A stretch of DNA of 64,000 nt from Numida meleagris (GCF_002078875.1 NC_034421.1:8950365-9014364); one strand, 5' to 3'; shown: positions 1 to 17,847, counted from the first letter of the stretch. Program-made: numbers and translations. Notes: a model not told the origin generated them from the sequence alone.

Positions 1-7
1 TTTATAG

Positions 8-4428
<4,421 letters not shown>

Positions 4429-6739
4429 CATCAAATAGCTGCCCACCTGTTCCCAAAAAACTAATTTTGTTTCTGGGGATCAGTGACCTGACCACAGTGT
4501 ATTCCTCAGTCACTATGGAATTTATTGTTCTTATTAATTATTCTTATCATTGTGATGACTTCTCCCCAGTCCTTACCAAAAATAAAAAATAAAAAAATGT
4601 GAAAACACAAAGCATATCAGGAAATGTTCCCAAAGGACAAAGCAGTGTCACAAAATCAAAGGAATTCACCATTGATGGGTGCAGGAGGAGTTGTAATGAA
4701 TCTTCGCTAACGGATTACTTCATACTGAGAATGATTTTCTAAAACTGATAATCCAGAAGGGCAAGGATTTGGAAGAGGAGGAGCCATGGTAGAACCGCAG
4801 TGCTGTAAACAGGAGCTGTGGCTCCAATGAAGAGAAGATGGTCTAAACAATGCCTCTGATGAAGCCACTGCTCCAGCTACTGCATGTTAGTGCCAGGAAT
4901 TATGAGGACCTGGGAGATACTACAAAAATAAGTAAATATTTATAAGTAACAGGTGGTGAGAGGACTGAAAGTCATATTTATGTGAAATAGTTCTGTTGTT
5001 CAAAACAATGTAAAAATAAAATGTGTATATAAAATAATTTTTAGGTGCAATAATAAATCTCAACTGAACCAAATACTGCTTTTAAGGAGTCTGTAGACAA
5101 AGGGAGAGGGATGGCACATAACTGGAGTTTAGCAAGGAGTTACTGCTGCCTCTCCTTGTAAGTGCAGCCCGGTCGCGCTCCCTGCAGTGCCGTACCCGTG
5201 CTGGTGCACTGCTCATTCAGTGAACTGCTGCTGTGGTGTCAGCAGGCAGGCCAAGAACTCAGCCCCGAGTTTGGATGCAGCCTCTGCCTTTTCTCCTTAC
5301 GATTTACACGAGTTGCTTCCTGGCTGGGTTGTACTACATAAGCTCCATGCGTGCTACGTGTATACATATGATGTGTATCCCATGAATTTTCATGAGGTTA
5401 CCCATCACAAGGGTTTCTCTCTGCTCTCACCAGGGAGTGGCTGCTCCCCCCCTGCACCCTGTGTGGATCAGGAGAAGTGGCCTTGCCAGGGTGAGTCACA
5501 GAGGAGAGTGATGGAAAAGCTCTGCCGCCTGATCATCTGCACTCTGCTTTTATCTTGCCTTTGCATTAGCATTTTATAGGATTTTTAAGACTGATAAGTT
5601 TATGGAAACTCTCTCATTGTACCTTTAAATCCACAGGATGCGCAGGAGTGTCCACAGCATCCCTACCATAAAACATTCCTATCTTGAATAATACAGTGAC
5701 AGGAAAACATGAGCGACCGCAAGTTACGTCTGCAATGCATGTAAGCAAAGATTTATTTTACTCTTTTTAAAATAAACAAACAGTTCTCTGTGCAGTGAAG
5801 GCAGAAAGCCTGATCTCTCAGAGACTGGCATTGTCAGATTGTCTTGTCTTTACAAACAGAACTCTACAAATAGAACTGTGGCAGTGGCACTCAGCCCGCT
5901 CTCTACTCCTTTCAGGAAACGGAAAGGAACCCAGTGTATCTGAGACCTTTAATCAAACATGACAGAGTGGATACAAGCAGTTATGTTCACCGTTTATCAG
6001 CGCAGCGGTGCAGCTGGCTGACGCACAGGCAAGCACTGTGGCAGGTACTGCATGAACCTTGCTTCCTTTGAAATGCAGAGTAAAACCCACGTGTATAAAG
6101 TTACTTCACCGCGGGAGCATTTTAACTACATGCAAACATATTTAATTTGCCTTTAAACTAGTTATTTATGAATCTTGCATGTATCACTTTTATTAGACCG
6201 ATAGCTCAGGACTGCGTCCCAGGTGACACCGATGCTTTGCAGAAGAGGGCTCGGCCAGCTGGCTGAAGCCCAGTGAGAGGAGCATCCATGGGCTCTTGGT
6301 TTTGGGTGTTCCTCAGCAAGGAGTAACCAAGGAACTCACTGGCTCTGTGGCTGCAGCGCGGGGAGCCCTGCCGTCCTGCTCCTGGAATGCCAAACCTCTG
6401 AGCGGTTACTTCAGGTAAGATGCTTTTACATCTGTACTGCAGTAGTGCTGATTAATGCTAACTGGTTTCATTTATTTCCTGTTATTAAAAATCCAGTGTT
6501 TGAATTGTAAGACAACTTTTTGTTTCACTATGGAACAGCTGTCACGCTTCTGTCAGCCTTTACCGAGCCTGTTTATGCTGGCTGTTAGAGTTACTTGTGC
6601 CCTACCATAATTGCAAGTGTGTCTTTAAAGAATTAAACTTTAATATGAACATTCAGCCATGGCACAGCTGTGATGGAAAAGGTAAGAGTGCTCGAAGTTC
6701 AATTTTTTTTGCATGGAGTGGCTAACTGTAATGTGCTGC
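4429..6739. other. Spacer between the two SDR genes, with 3'UTR and poly(A) signals of the first gene
   Basis: No gene is convincing here. AATAAA occurs at 4581-4586, 5015-5020 and 5052-5057, any of which could end the upstream transcript; 5015-5057 is the better cluster. A strong splice-donor-like TTCAGGTAAGA places a possible donor after 6414, so a noncoding exon could end there, but no partner is evident. An open frame at 5187-5579 has no recognisable protein features. Confidence 0.5.
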
Positions 6740-7540
6740 AGCTCCTGACACCCCGCACACAGGGCCAGAGCCCGCAGCCGGGCAGGGCAGGGACCCCAGC
6801 GCCCGCCTCTGTGCCGTTGTTTCCTCTTCGGGATTTTCCGCTGTTTTGCAGGTGTTTCTGATGCTCTGTGTTTCTCCGAGCCATGTCCCGGCAATGGCTC
6901 TCCGCACAGTGACCGAGGGATGCCGTTTTCTTCCTGAACAACCTGCCCAACAGGTAGCTCCGGGCGGACGGAGCCCGGCCAGCGGCAGCGCCTTCCCGCA
7001 GCGGGCTGGAGATGCGCGCAGGTGAGAGCCGCCGGCAGCTGCTGCCGCGGGGTCCTGGGAATGCTGCTGGAGGCTACGGGACCCCAGGGGTGCCACGGGA
7101 CAAGCGCTACCACACAGGAAGGCTGGGGCGTGCCTGAGGCGCTGCGACACGAGTGTGACCCCGGGGTGCTGCGGGATCATCCCGCCCGGGGCCGCCGCGC
7201 CCAGCGGGCCCGGTGTGGAGGTGGGCGTTGGGCGCGAGGGCCGCCCCGCGCCTCGGGCGGACGTTCCGCTGAGCAGCGGCCCCACAGGTGGCCCCGGCCG
7301 CCGGGCCATGGCCGGGCCCCGGCTCCCGACCCCGGAGGTCGCCCGCGGGAGCAGCAGTTTCCGTGGCGGCGGCACCGCGCTCCGCTGGCGGCGTGCGAAT
7401 TTGCAAGTGAGATGCAGAGAATAGCGGCGGCGGCTCGGGTGGCCTTTAATCTTTTATCGAGGCTCGAGGGGGGAGGGCGTGCGGTAACGCAGCCGGCGGT
7501 ACCTGCGGCCGCTGACACGCTGTGTCGGGCAGCGGCAACC
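6740..7540 (+). promoter_or_regulatory. CpG island, probable promoter and noncoding exon 1 of the SDR42E2-like gene
   Basis: Base composition shifts sharply from AT-rich to very GC- and CpG-rich over about 800 bp, with many CGG/GCG runs, then returns to AT-rich near 7550. A good donor (GCAG|GTGAGA, exon end 7021) could join the acceptor at 8152-8153 (TTTGTCTTTAG) just upstream of the first coding ATG at 8201, giving a noncoding first exon. Long open frames on both strands here are expected from stop-poor GC-rich DNA. Strand is assigned from the downstream gene. Promoter and exon are inferred. Confidence 0.55.
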
Positions 7541-8200
7541 CTTGACTGTTGCTTTATGAATGGAAAAGACTCTTCTTGTTTAAAAACCAATTGATTCGCT
7601 CCTACTTTTTGCTTAATGCACCCACTGACTGGGTTTTTCTTTTTCTGTCACTTTGCGATTGTTGTGCTTCGCTTCTGCTGAAAAGTGCGGGATCAGATAG
7701 GCTGTTCTGTGATACAACTTCTAAGGACATCAGATAAGAACCAAGCATTTCTTTCTGTCTGAAGCACTTGACTCCAACTGCTGCAATAATAAAAGCACAG
7801 TATACTTCTAATTTACATTCAGCTGCTACTTAGAATGGGGTTGAAAACAGCGGTGTGCTCAGATGTCTTTGCAACAAACCAGGGACAGGTAAACGAAGCA
7901 TTAAATTCATTTGCACCAGGGGCAGTTTTGTTCCATTGTTCTGCTGGGCCTTGGTTGCTTGGTTTTAATGTATAGAGCCTTAAATGCAATCTGTTGAGTG
8001 TTTTCCTGACAGTTCAGGATTTAGGTACTGCCCCGTATCATGTATGACCCCTAACAGCCATCACCAATGTGACAAGCAAATGTAGATTGGTCTTCTAAAG
8101 AGGAATCCTTGAAGCCTGGAAATCTGGAACCAAGTGTTTTGCTTTGTCTTTAGGTTGCACTAAACTAAGACCTTGCTGCTGCAAGTAGAGCTTTGTTACC

Positions 8201-11200
8201 ATGAAGCTTGCCGGAATTGTCTACATCGGGGAACACTATGGAGCAATTTTCAACATGGAGAAGAAACTGTTGTGTGCGTCTGGTCACAGAGGACATTATT
8301 TCACCGACAGAAAACTGCCAGTGAGTGAGGCAGCAAATCCCTGGCACCAAACCCCTAGCTCTGGAGTGAAGGGAAATGCTGGAGCACTGAAGGATAAAAC
8401 CATGAGGGCAGTGGTGACAGGAGGCGGAGGCTACTTCGGATACAAGCTCGGATGTGCTCTTGCCAGCTCAGGAGCTTCGGTTGTTCTGTATGACATACAC
8501 AAGCCTATCTGGGAAATTCCTAATGGAGTAGTGTGCATCCAGGTATGATAAAATATATTCTCACAGCAGTCAAAGTTAGTTTATTTGCCTTTTCCATAAC
8601 ATCTCACTGGTATTCACAGAATCCAAATACCCAACTGCAAATAATTGGAAATTTTAAGGACGTTTTTAATTGTGTGAATTTCCCACATGATTTTTTGTCA
8701 GCTAGATGTTGATATGCACATGAAATAAGAATGATGAAAACTGTAATGTCCAGCAGAGAGTACTGCTTCATCTTCTGTCTCTGAAGGTGCTCCTCAGGAC
8801 TGTCACTCCCATCACCTGGGCCTTCATTTATTCACCTGTGCAATGAGTAGTGCACAGAGGTCTTAAGAAGTTAATGAACATTTTAAAAGTTCTTTGAATT
8901 CTACGTAAGAAATGTGTGATTATCACCAAGTACTGAAATGGATCTGGTGTTCAGTCCCAGGATGTACAGTATGAGCAATTGCATATATATGTTCCCTCTG
9001 TGCTAACCCACTATATGACAAATGCTAACCTGTCGTTTTGATTTCAGGTCCAAGTATCTTTTCATATGTATTACAGGCAGATGTCAGGGATTATGATGCC
9101 GTATTTGCAGCCTGTGAAGGGGCTGACTGTGTGTTTCATGTAGCTTCATATGGAATGTCAGGAAGAGAACAAGTGAGTCCAAATCAGTTTCTGTTTTTCT
9201 GTGTGAGTGCCCACACAGTGGATGGGAAGCTTGGTTTTGTAACATTGCACGTTAGATTCTTTCACTTCACATGATCCTGAGAGCCTGAATCCATGCCCAT
9301 GTTGTTCTGGTAAACTGATGTGCTACCTACAAGCAGGCTGCTTGCAGTACCCTTCTCCTAGCTGTGAAATGATTTCCCCATCATTGGAGGCACTAACTGC
9401 AGCCTGGGAGAGCTGCTGGTTTGGAAACGGCACTGAAAAGTTCTGAAAAAGTGCAGGGACAAAAGAACAGAAAAGGGAGGGCAGGTGCACTCTAAAACCC
9501 CTTTCCCTAAACCTTTTAAACAGAACCACTACATGTAAGGTCACTGGGAGCAGTGAAATCTGAACTAAATTATAAGTTATTTTACATAACTAAATTAAAA
9601 CAACTGCTTTTTTTGAGTCCTTATTATTTGCCGTTAGTAGGTAAAAAGCTGTAAGGATGTACTTGATGTGGGATTCTGAACCAGTTTTTATGATTGAAGT
9701 TAAAAACAAACACACTCCTTCTTACATTATTTAATAAAATGAACTTCAATAATTAGCTGGATAGAATAGCATATTAAAAGATGTTTGTAACTGGGTAGTG
9801 TGTACTTGGAACTGCTCTGTGTAGAGCGAACTGGTCAACAAGTACTACTGAAATGTGGATAACTGAACATACTGTTGATAGTTTTATAATCGTTGGAAAT
9901 ATGAAGAAACACCACGATTCTCTTTGCTTCAGGCAAGCTCATCTGTAAAAGAAAAAAAAAAAAGAAAAAGAAAAACACAGGTACAGCTTAAAACTAACAA
10001 GTTGACTTCTTGCTGTCTGAAACAGCAGTCTAATTTTTTTTTTAAATCAAAGCACTCATTACCTTTATCTGTGGATAATTAGTGTCCACCTATTGAAAAT
10101 GTATAATTACTCAAAAGGGCACCACTTCTTTATTTTCCTAGTTGCACAGAGAAGAGATTGAAACAGTAAACATCAATGGGACAAGATTCATCATTGATGG
10201 TATGTATCTAACCGTGCCAGTAGGTGCTCCTATATCAAAATACAATGCCATTTAGAAAAAAAAACCTAGTTGTCATACACTTTTTTTTTTTTTTTTTACC
10301 AAATATGTCACAGTTTTGGCAGAAGATGAGGAAACATGTCAATGGTCTTTTCATACCTAATTCTGCTATGGGGTGTGAATGAGAGCCAGCACTGTAGTTT
10401 AACTAGCGCAGCTTGTCATAATCGTTTTTGAAATTATGGCAGAATCTGCATGCATGTAAGACATTAACAACTTCCATATTTGTGTATTTGGCAGTGGTAA
10501 GCCTGACTGCTGTATTACAGCATGTGCACAGGCAGCGGGCAGCCCTTGGAACAGAAAGTCTTCTAGCTACCTATGTGGCTGGGGCTGGAGCCCTCTCACC
10601 AGGCATACTGTTAACTTACATTATCTAAATTAGGATATGCTGGGTTATAAAGCACTTGGTTCTGAACTGATATTTTCTATTTACCTGTTGTCTTTCATAA
10701 GCTTTGTGTCTTAAATAACCCAATAATAAAATAGAAGGATTTGCTCTTCTGAGATTCACCAGAAAATCTAACAAGTTTCTCTGAAGAGGCGCGCTTCCAG
10801 TTCATACAGTTCTTTTCTATATTGTTCAAGTTTCCACTAACCTACTTCACTTTATATATTGCTGCAGCTTGCAAACAGAGGAACATCACTAGACTGATAT
10901 ACACCAGTACAGTAAATGTGGTGTTTGGAGGGCTTCCTATTGAAGATGGTGATGAGGAAACTGTGCCATATTTTCCTATAGAAAAGGTATTTGGGTTGTA
11001 TAATTTTTTTCACTTTTCCTCTTTGTTTATATTCTTCTTTCCAAAGAAAGTCTGGAATTTTGAATATAATGTATTGAATAATATTTTCTCTGAGGCAGTG
11101 CCACAAGAACTCTAGAATTCAGACCAATCATGATGTCTTCAGCACTTGGCTCCTGACTTTTCCGTTACCTGGAAAAGAAATCCAGATTACTAAGTAGTGA

Positions 11201-14200
11201 TCAGTTACATTCTTGGCAGTATTCAAAGCATACATATATTTATCACTTCTCAAATGGGCTGAAATTAACTAACTAATAATTAATTAACAAAAATGCTTGC
11301 TTGCCTTAGCAATATGCGTGTATTTTATCCTAAGCCAATACCCCACAGCTTCTTTATTTTGAAGTGTTTGTTGCCATCTGCTAAGTAAAATGGGAGCAGA
11401 GAAGCGATGCCTCTCTGTTCTGCCATTTCAAGAATAGATACAAACATGTTTGCTTTTTCTCTGTAGCATGTTGATCATTATTCCAGAACCAAATCAATTG
11501 CAGAACGAATGGTACTAGCAGCTAATGGAACTCCACTAGCAGGTACTTTTCTGTTAGCATCACTTCATAGTGAAATTTACTCCTCTTCTTCCTGTGCCTC
11601 GCTAACATCCTGCATCCTGTATCAGTCCTTTGGTGGACGAGATTGTCCAGCAGTTATGAAATCAAGTTCCCTGCCCATCTCACAAACTGAAAGATTTTCT
11701 CTTAAAAATCACTTTTAATTGTAGTTCTCACAGTGCCAACAAAAGCTCTTAGCATGGCAGCAGTGAGTTCCGTATCTTCACTGAAAAGATTAGGACAGCA
11801 ATAAATTAAACACTAATGTGTTTATGTCACTGGGATATGCAGTATAAGTAGAACATGGAGGCTGATGAAATCGCTTCCCCCTTCCCTTATAGTTATATAT
11901 TAAAATCTGCATAAGGCACCTGATACTACAGCCTGGAATTATTTATTAGTGCTTCCCAAAGTTTTCCGTGTTGAGGAAGCCAGTTGTACACTTGAATACT
12001 TAAGCTCACCTGTGAGATACTGTAACTGCCAGCACAAAGCAAATTAATGTAAAGTGCAACATGATTCCACGTGAACAAGTGATACAGAGCTAAATTTAGC
12101 TGTAGGCAACTTAGAAAAAAGACTTTCTGCACCTGATACTTGCAGAGAGCTATAAAGAGATATCAAGGCATTGATTGGCATTTCATACCGATAGAATTAT
12201 TTTGTCCAAAAAAGCTTTTTTCCTTATTTTCTCTTTTCTCAGCAGCTCAACATATCAAAGATGCTCTATTTTTAGGATAATATTCAGAATAGCTGAATAA
12301 TAATATTCAGTTGTGTGTTTCTCAGTGAAGTTAGAAGCTCACAGTAGTTTACCTGTGCAAAGGATCAAAATGATTCAGTGGGTTTTTAGCCAGCCTCTGT
12401 TTCAAACATCCCAATTAGATCCTGTGCCATTAGCATAAATGAGTATTTTGCAGGTTTTCAAGTAATATTAGGAACAGTTATTAGCAGATGACCAACCAGC
12501 TAACCGATACACTTGAGAAGTGACTGGATTTTCACAATGGTCCTTACTTTCTCCCACTGCAGTTATCAAGAGGTTCCACAGCACTTCTAGTGGGAGCAGG
12601 ATGTGCCTACTGCTGAGAGCCTTTCAGCTCTGTCTTGCACAGATAGTGAGACGCTGTTTCCCTGCAGTAATTTTCCAAGAGATTAGTTTGGTTTCATTCC
12701 ACTTTCTTACTAACAACTTGCTCACTTCGTCAAATTCATCACCACAGCTGGCACTCTCAGTGACTGCTTTGGCACGGAGATAAAGGACTGGTTAGTTAGA
12801 GGCTTGGGAATACCTAGTAATTTGTAGGAATCTGACTATGCCAGAGCTTTGAGAACTCTTAGAATAGTTTTGGTTGGAAGGAACCTTTAAAGACCACCTA
12901 GTCCAACATCCCTCCCCCCACCATGGAGTATTGCTGGTAGGATTTTTCTGCATCCTGTCTTGCTCTTTTACATGTTTTGATTTGCCAACAATATTCATCT
13001 ACTGGTTCAGCACCTTCTGGTGTGTAGTATTTTTTTAAGCTGGTGAAGCAAATTTATTTCAGATGAGTTGTGCTACAGCAACTCTTTAGCTCATGCAATG
13101 CTAATGTGAGCCATGTGAAAGTCACATGGTTTAAATCATTTTATCAATTTTCCTAGGAGGTGGAGTACTCTATACATCTGTTCTTCGCCCACCAGGAATT
13201 TATGGACCAGAAGAGCAAAGACACCTGCCAAGGCTAGCAGTATGTACTTTCACTCTGTAATCACCAGAATTTTCTATGATACCAAACAACATCACTTACC
13301 TGTATTATAAATTGACTAACCTTCTTATCTGGCATCAGTTTAACAGTTCAATTGTCTGTTGATGATATTGTAAGTTTTTTTGTTAGACACTACATGACAC
13401 CTGTAAAGAATGTGTAATACATTAAAAAAGCCTTTTTTTTAAACCCAAACACATACAAGTCCAGCTTTATAATGTCATGCTTACAATAATCATAAAACTC
13501 AGGCCATTCTATGATATTTCAAATGTCTGCTTGCATGCAACTTATACCAAAATGCTGATGAAAGGAGATACAGCAAAATATCTTATTTCCAGTCTTATTT
13601 CTTGCTTTGGTTTCATGTTCGTTTTACATCTACAGAAGAATATTGAGAGAGGGATACTTAACTTCAAGTTTGGGGATCCTTCTGCTAAAATGAACTGGGT
13701 GCATGTAGAGAATCTTGTACAAGCTCAAATTCTGGCTGCTGAAGCTCTCACTGCTGAGAAGAACTACATAGCTGTAAGTTTCATCTGCCTGTGGATCCTG
13801 CCACTGTATCCTGCACTGCAGTGACTACTGTAGTAATACTGTGGTCCTTCAGCTTGTGTTGTCTGTATTTTTTATTGACAAGTGTGCCATGAACAGTGTG
13901 AGCTGTGGCAGCGCTGGCTGTGCAGTGTGTTGAACTGGAATATTCAGTTCTCCAAGAATAGCTACATCTTTGTGTTTTTGTGGTATTATATTTGCCATTT
14001 CTGGAAGATGAAAAAAAGAATATTTGACCTCAGAAAAGTAGATTAGGAAAGGAAAACCCTAAAAACAAAATGCTAAGAGATAATTTGCATCCTTGTTACA
14101 CAGATGGAACTGTATGGATTTCAGTGAGTCTTAACTAGAGTGGGATCAGAACACGTCCTACCATCTTTTAAAGATGTATTAACAGCAACAGTTACCTGTG

Positions 14201-16949
14201 GCACCACTTTCAGTGCATCGGGTAATCTCTATATAGTCTGTCCAGACATTCTCTATAGGTAAATCTGTAAGAAATAATTCACACCAGGGTATGTTAATCA
14301 TACAAACTACTTGTGCACTTGATAATGAATTTCATTGCACGTGGAAGAGAAAAAGATGGAAATACATGCATTTTGTTGGCTTGTATGTACATCCACGTAT
14401 ATTGCATATTTCTATATAATCTTTAAGCTATTAATAAGGAGTAAGGTAAAGAAGTCAACATATATGCAGTGTTATTTTTACTAACCTGTCTCTTCTCTAC
14501 CTGTTTAACAGAGTGGTCAGGTGTATTTCATTCACGATGGTGAAAAGTTCAACCTTTTTGAATGGTTAGCTCCACTTGTACGTACACTATATGCTTCATC
14601 TCTAAATGTATTAATGTATTTTACTAGATACAACTCTGGCTTTGTGTGCAAATGACATATTTGGGTTGAGCGTGCATTTAATTCTTGCTTGAATTTCAGT
14701 TTGATTAGTGCTGTGACAACGCCTACTTAAAAATTACTTGAAAGCAACTGTACTCACTGAGACAAAAGGACCTTCTGAAGCACTACCCTCGTTTGGATAG
14801 CCATCGTCCTCATTTCTTGGGCATTCACTTGTTAACAGTGGCTATCTTAGGTGGACAAAAAATCTAAATCCAAATTATGACTCTGAAAATATAGAATAAC
14901 CCTAATATCCAGTATTTTCAAAAGTTCATTTTGCTTCTAATGATGTGCTCAAAACCGTAAGTATGTCAGAATATTAAGTTTGGTAGCAGCACACCATGAT
15001 ATTTAAGTCAATCATTATAATCCTTTTTTTGTTCATTTTCTAAAGACTGCCACTTGAAAATTACATAATGTCTGCTTGTGACATCTAACTGGAATCCCCT
15101 AAAAATGAAAAATCAAGTAGTAACAGCAATTAGTAAATTTTCTGCTTTATCAGTAAATACTTCCACAAATATTTCCCGTACTGAAACTAAAACTTGTTGG
15201 AGGTTTCTGGCTTTTTACTGATTTTTTTTTTTTTCAATCTCTTTCAGTTTGAAAGATTAGGTTGCAGTAAGCCATGGATACCTATTCCTACTTCCTTAGT
15301 TTATGCATCAGGTAAAAATACGTTATCGACGTTTCTTTGTCCTGCCAAGCAACCCCTCTTCCTAACCGTAATATAATGTTGTGGTTGGGTTTTTTCTTAA
15401 TATGGCCACAATTTTTATTTTCACGTATAACACATGCTGCGAGGTCATCTCGTGTGCAAGTTATGCATGAAGTTCAGCTCTGTGTGTTGAAACCAGAACG
15501 ATCCGTGAGTTAAATCACACTAAGACAGATGGTTTGGGTAGGTTGGTTGTTCATAGGACTTACCAAATGTGCAACTTTTTGTGGAAGAGATTATCAGCTT
15601 TGCCTGCACGGGTTAATTTCTTGTACTCCTTTCTCCCATACTCCCCTAAAAGCAAACCCGTGTGCCACTAAATTGAATCTAACCCAGAAGAGTTTGGTTC
15701 TATCACATTTGTATGAATTCTCAAGATCTTTGCGCTAGCCCGGTTGCAGCCCTCCAAACCCTTCTTACACACACACACTGAAATCAGGCTGACTGATGCG
15801 GGAAAGATGAAACCCAGCTCCGTGCCAGCATCAGTGCTAGTACCCTGAGCTCGTAGGCACAGGATTATCCTTTGCTATCAAATACGGTGCATGATACACC
15901 GCAATCATAACGGCACAGCAACTGGCTCTTCTTACCTCAAGCAGAAATCTTTTGTTCTGCAGCCACAGTAATGGAGCATCTTCATCTGATACTGAAACCA
16001 TTGGTTGAGCTGTCGCCTCTGCTGACCAGAAATGAGGTACAGGTTTGTTTGTAAGCTCCCTTATTCCCACAGGATGCACACGAACCATGTGAGTACAGCT
16101 GGGACCTAATGTTTGTAGTGACAGGACAAGGGGAAATGGCTTTAAACTGGAAGAGGGTAGATTTAGACTAGGCATCAGGAAGTTCTTTACTGTGAGGGTA
16201 GTGAGACACTGGAGCAGGTTGCCCAGCGAGGCTGTGTGTGCCCTCCCCAGAAGCAATCAGGGCCAGGCTGGGTGAGGCTGTGAGCAACCTGGTCTAGAGG
16301 GAGGCATCCCTGCCTACAGCAGAGAGGTTGGAACTGGATGATCTCAAAGGCCCCTTCCAACCCAAACCATTCTGTGGTTCTGTGAATACCCTTCAGGCAC
16401 CCTAGGGGGATGGCTTTTACTGTGTCTTCACATAAATGAGGGTGAAGAACATTTTGTGGATGTTTTCAGGAGTAGAAGATTGTGCTGTGCAGCCTTTACT
16501 GCTCCTTTGGGCTCTCAACACGCTCCTACTGGGTGAACAAAAAGACTGCGTGACCTATGTCAGTAGTCACTGGGATATGGATGCGTGTATTTTTCAATAT
16601 AATTTTCCATTTCTTTTAAGTGGGTCTTTGCCACCATTCACAGCCTTTGCTGAGCTCTCCTGTGCACTCACACTTGGCATGCTGGCTCCTTTGCCGACAG
16701 GTGCAGAACATCTCCACCACGCACACCTTCCGCATTGACAAGGCCCGCAGGCAGCTGGGCTACAGCCCAGGGAAGTTTGCATTCGCCGATTCTGTGGAGC
16801 ATTACATCAAAACCAGAGCGGAGGCCCGGAATGAGCACGTCTTCCCCAGAGTGATGCTTTTGTTCATTGCTATCTTAAGTTTGATTTTTCTTTCTTTAAG
16901 GTTTGATGACCTTTCAGTTTTGCACTTTTTTAAGGAAACACAGCACTGA
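8201..16949 (+). CDS. SDR42E2: SDR42E2-like short-chain dehydrogenase/reductase, complete
   Basis: Nine coding exons join in frame: 8201-8542, 9077-9172, 10142-10199, 10868-10986, 11467-11542, 13157-13239, 13636-13773, 14512-14577, then 15248-15311 with 15963-16036, and 16701-16949 as last exon (ten segments in all), 454 codons plus stop. The nucleotide-binding motif TGGGGYFG is at residues 73-80, followed by VVLYDIH with the cofactor-selecting Asp98. [17 protein letters not shown] (Ser179) and YSRTK (Tyr210, Lys214) form the expected active site. A hydrophobic C-terminal segment at about 423-438 suggests a membrane anchor. The first in-frame ATG follows a TAG at 8186; an alternative ATG at 8402 (residue 68) would start right before the Rossmann fold, the usual family start. 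Predicted role: NAD(P)-dependent oxidation or reduction of a steroid-like substrate. The position next to EEF2K fits SDR42E2 rather than SDR42E1. Introns contain three CR1 or simple repeats, listed separately, and nothing else recognised. Confidence 0.88.
9946..9975. repeat. A-rich simple repeat
   Basis: A run of A with scattered G (about 30 bp) lies in the intron before SDR42E2 exon 10142-10199. No LINE or SINE body is recognisable next to it. Confidence 0.6.
10281..10297. repeat. Poly(T) tract
   Basis: Seventeen consecutive T lie about 80 bp downstream of SDR42E2 exon 10142-10199. Only a simple repeat is visible. Confidence 0.7.
12855..12975 (-). repeat. CR1 LINE fragment
   Basis: On the - strand this matches the CR1 3' region. 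On the + strand one reads TTTTGGTTGGAAGGAACCTT, then AAAGACCACCTAGTCCAACA and a CCTCCCCCCACCATGG segment, the well-known reverse complement of the CR1 tail. It lies in the intron upstream of SDR42E2 exon 13157-13239. The right boundary is approximate. Confidence 0.7.
16113..16386 (+). repeat. CR1 LINE 3'-end copy
   Basis: About 270 bp in CR1 sense orientation: GACAGGACAAGGGGAAATGG near the left end, then CTGGAGCAGGTTGCCCAG, GGAACTGGATGATCTCAAAG, CCCCTTCCAACCCAAACCAT and the terminal ATTCTGTGGTTCTGTGAA. It is 5'-truncated, as most CR1 copies are, and lies in the last intron of the SDR42E2-like gene, 77 bp after exon 15963-16036. Confidence 0.9.
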
Positions 16950-17411
16950 CTGACACAGACTGCACGTACCCACGGAACATCCCCAGCTCCACAACACCGA
17001 CAGGCCCCAGTGCAATCATTACACAGGCTCTTATTGTAGATTAAGACCAAAGCAAACCTAAACACCACCACCAACACTGTAAGCAATCACAGCCTGAGGC
17101 ACACTGAAGTCGCCACTGTTGGATCGATGTACTGCGCACCACAGATCTTTCCATGACTGCTGAAGAGCACGAGGAGCTGCGAAAGGAACACAAGCCCCAG
17201 CCCACAGTGCTTCATCCATGGAGAAAAACGGCGGAAAGCAGGAGATGGAGTCACGGCAGCAGCTCGTGGCTGCGGGGATCTCAGGAACGTGCGCAGGAAC
17301 CGCGTGCACCGCTCACGGCTGCGAATCACACCTGCGCGCTGCACAGAGTTCACGCGTTGTGCAGAGAATTGGCTTTGAGAATTGGCTGTGGTGTCACTGC
17401 ATATGAGGGAA

Positions 17412-17417
17412 AATAAA
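17412..17417 (+). terminator. Candidate poly(A) signal (AATAAA) of the SDR42E2-like gene
   Basis: First canonical AATAAA after the stop codon at 16949, giving a 3'UTR of about 0.48 kb. It sits exactly at the left edge of the next CpG island, a sensible transcript end. No transcript data were available. Confidence 0.55.
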
Positions 17418-17843
17418 AGCAAACGCGAAGCTCAATGAGCCCAGTGCGGTGCCTCCCTGCAGCGGGGCCTGGCGGCGGCTGGGCGCTGCCAGGTCCAAAA
17501 ACTCCTACGAGCCGCCTTCCCTTCCCCTCCGCCCGTGGGACGGTGGGAGGGAACAGCCGGGAGCGCAGTGCGAGAGAGGGCAGCGGTGCGGGAAGGAGGC
17601 CGAGAGGATCCGGGGGAGCGCAGACGGCAGTGAGCCGGGGCGGGGGGTGAGGGGCACAGGCAGACGCGTGGCTGCGTGGCGAGCACCGCGCTCCGCCTCC
17701 CCGCTTGCATTCCGAATCCAGAGGGCGGCGGTGAGAGCCGCTGTGCACAGCGCAGCTCGGCGGTCCGCGAGGGGATGCTCAGGAGCCCCGCACCTCGCCG
17801 GGCGGCTGCCGGCCGCGAAAAGGAGCCGCCGCTGAGGCGGGAC

Positions 17844-17847
17844 AAAA
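17844..17847 (-). terminator. RNA polymerase III terminator of tRNA-Leu(UAG)
   Basis: AAAA on the + strand is TTTT on the - strand, 5 nt past the 3' end of the tRNA. This is a minimal Pol III stop. Confidence 0.75.

Noticed and set aside
5187..5579. 130-codon open frame between the two SDR genes
   Set aside because: No domain, no low-complexity pattern typical of a secreted or nuclear protein, and no promoter or splice context. Composition looks like ordinary spacer.
6640..7594. Several overlapping 60-217-codon frames on both strands in the SDR42E2 CpG island
   Set aside because: Same GC-rich artefact; they contradict one another and none has recognisable features.
9038..9274. Earlier acceptor (AG at 9046-9047) for SDR42E2 coding exon 2
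   Set aside because: It would add 29 nt and shift the frame relative to exon 8201-8542. The acceptor at 9075-9076 restores the IQ-ADVRDYD join expected for the family.
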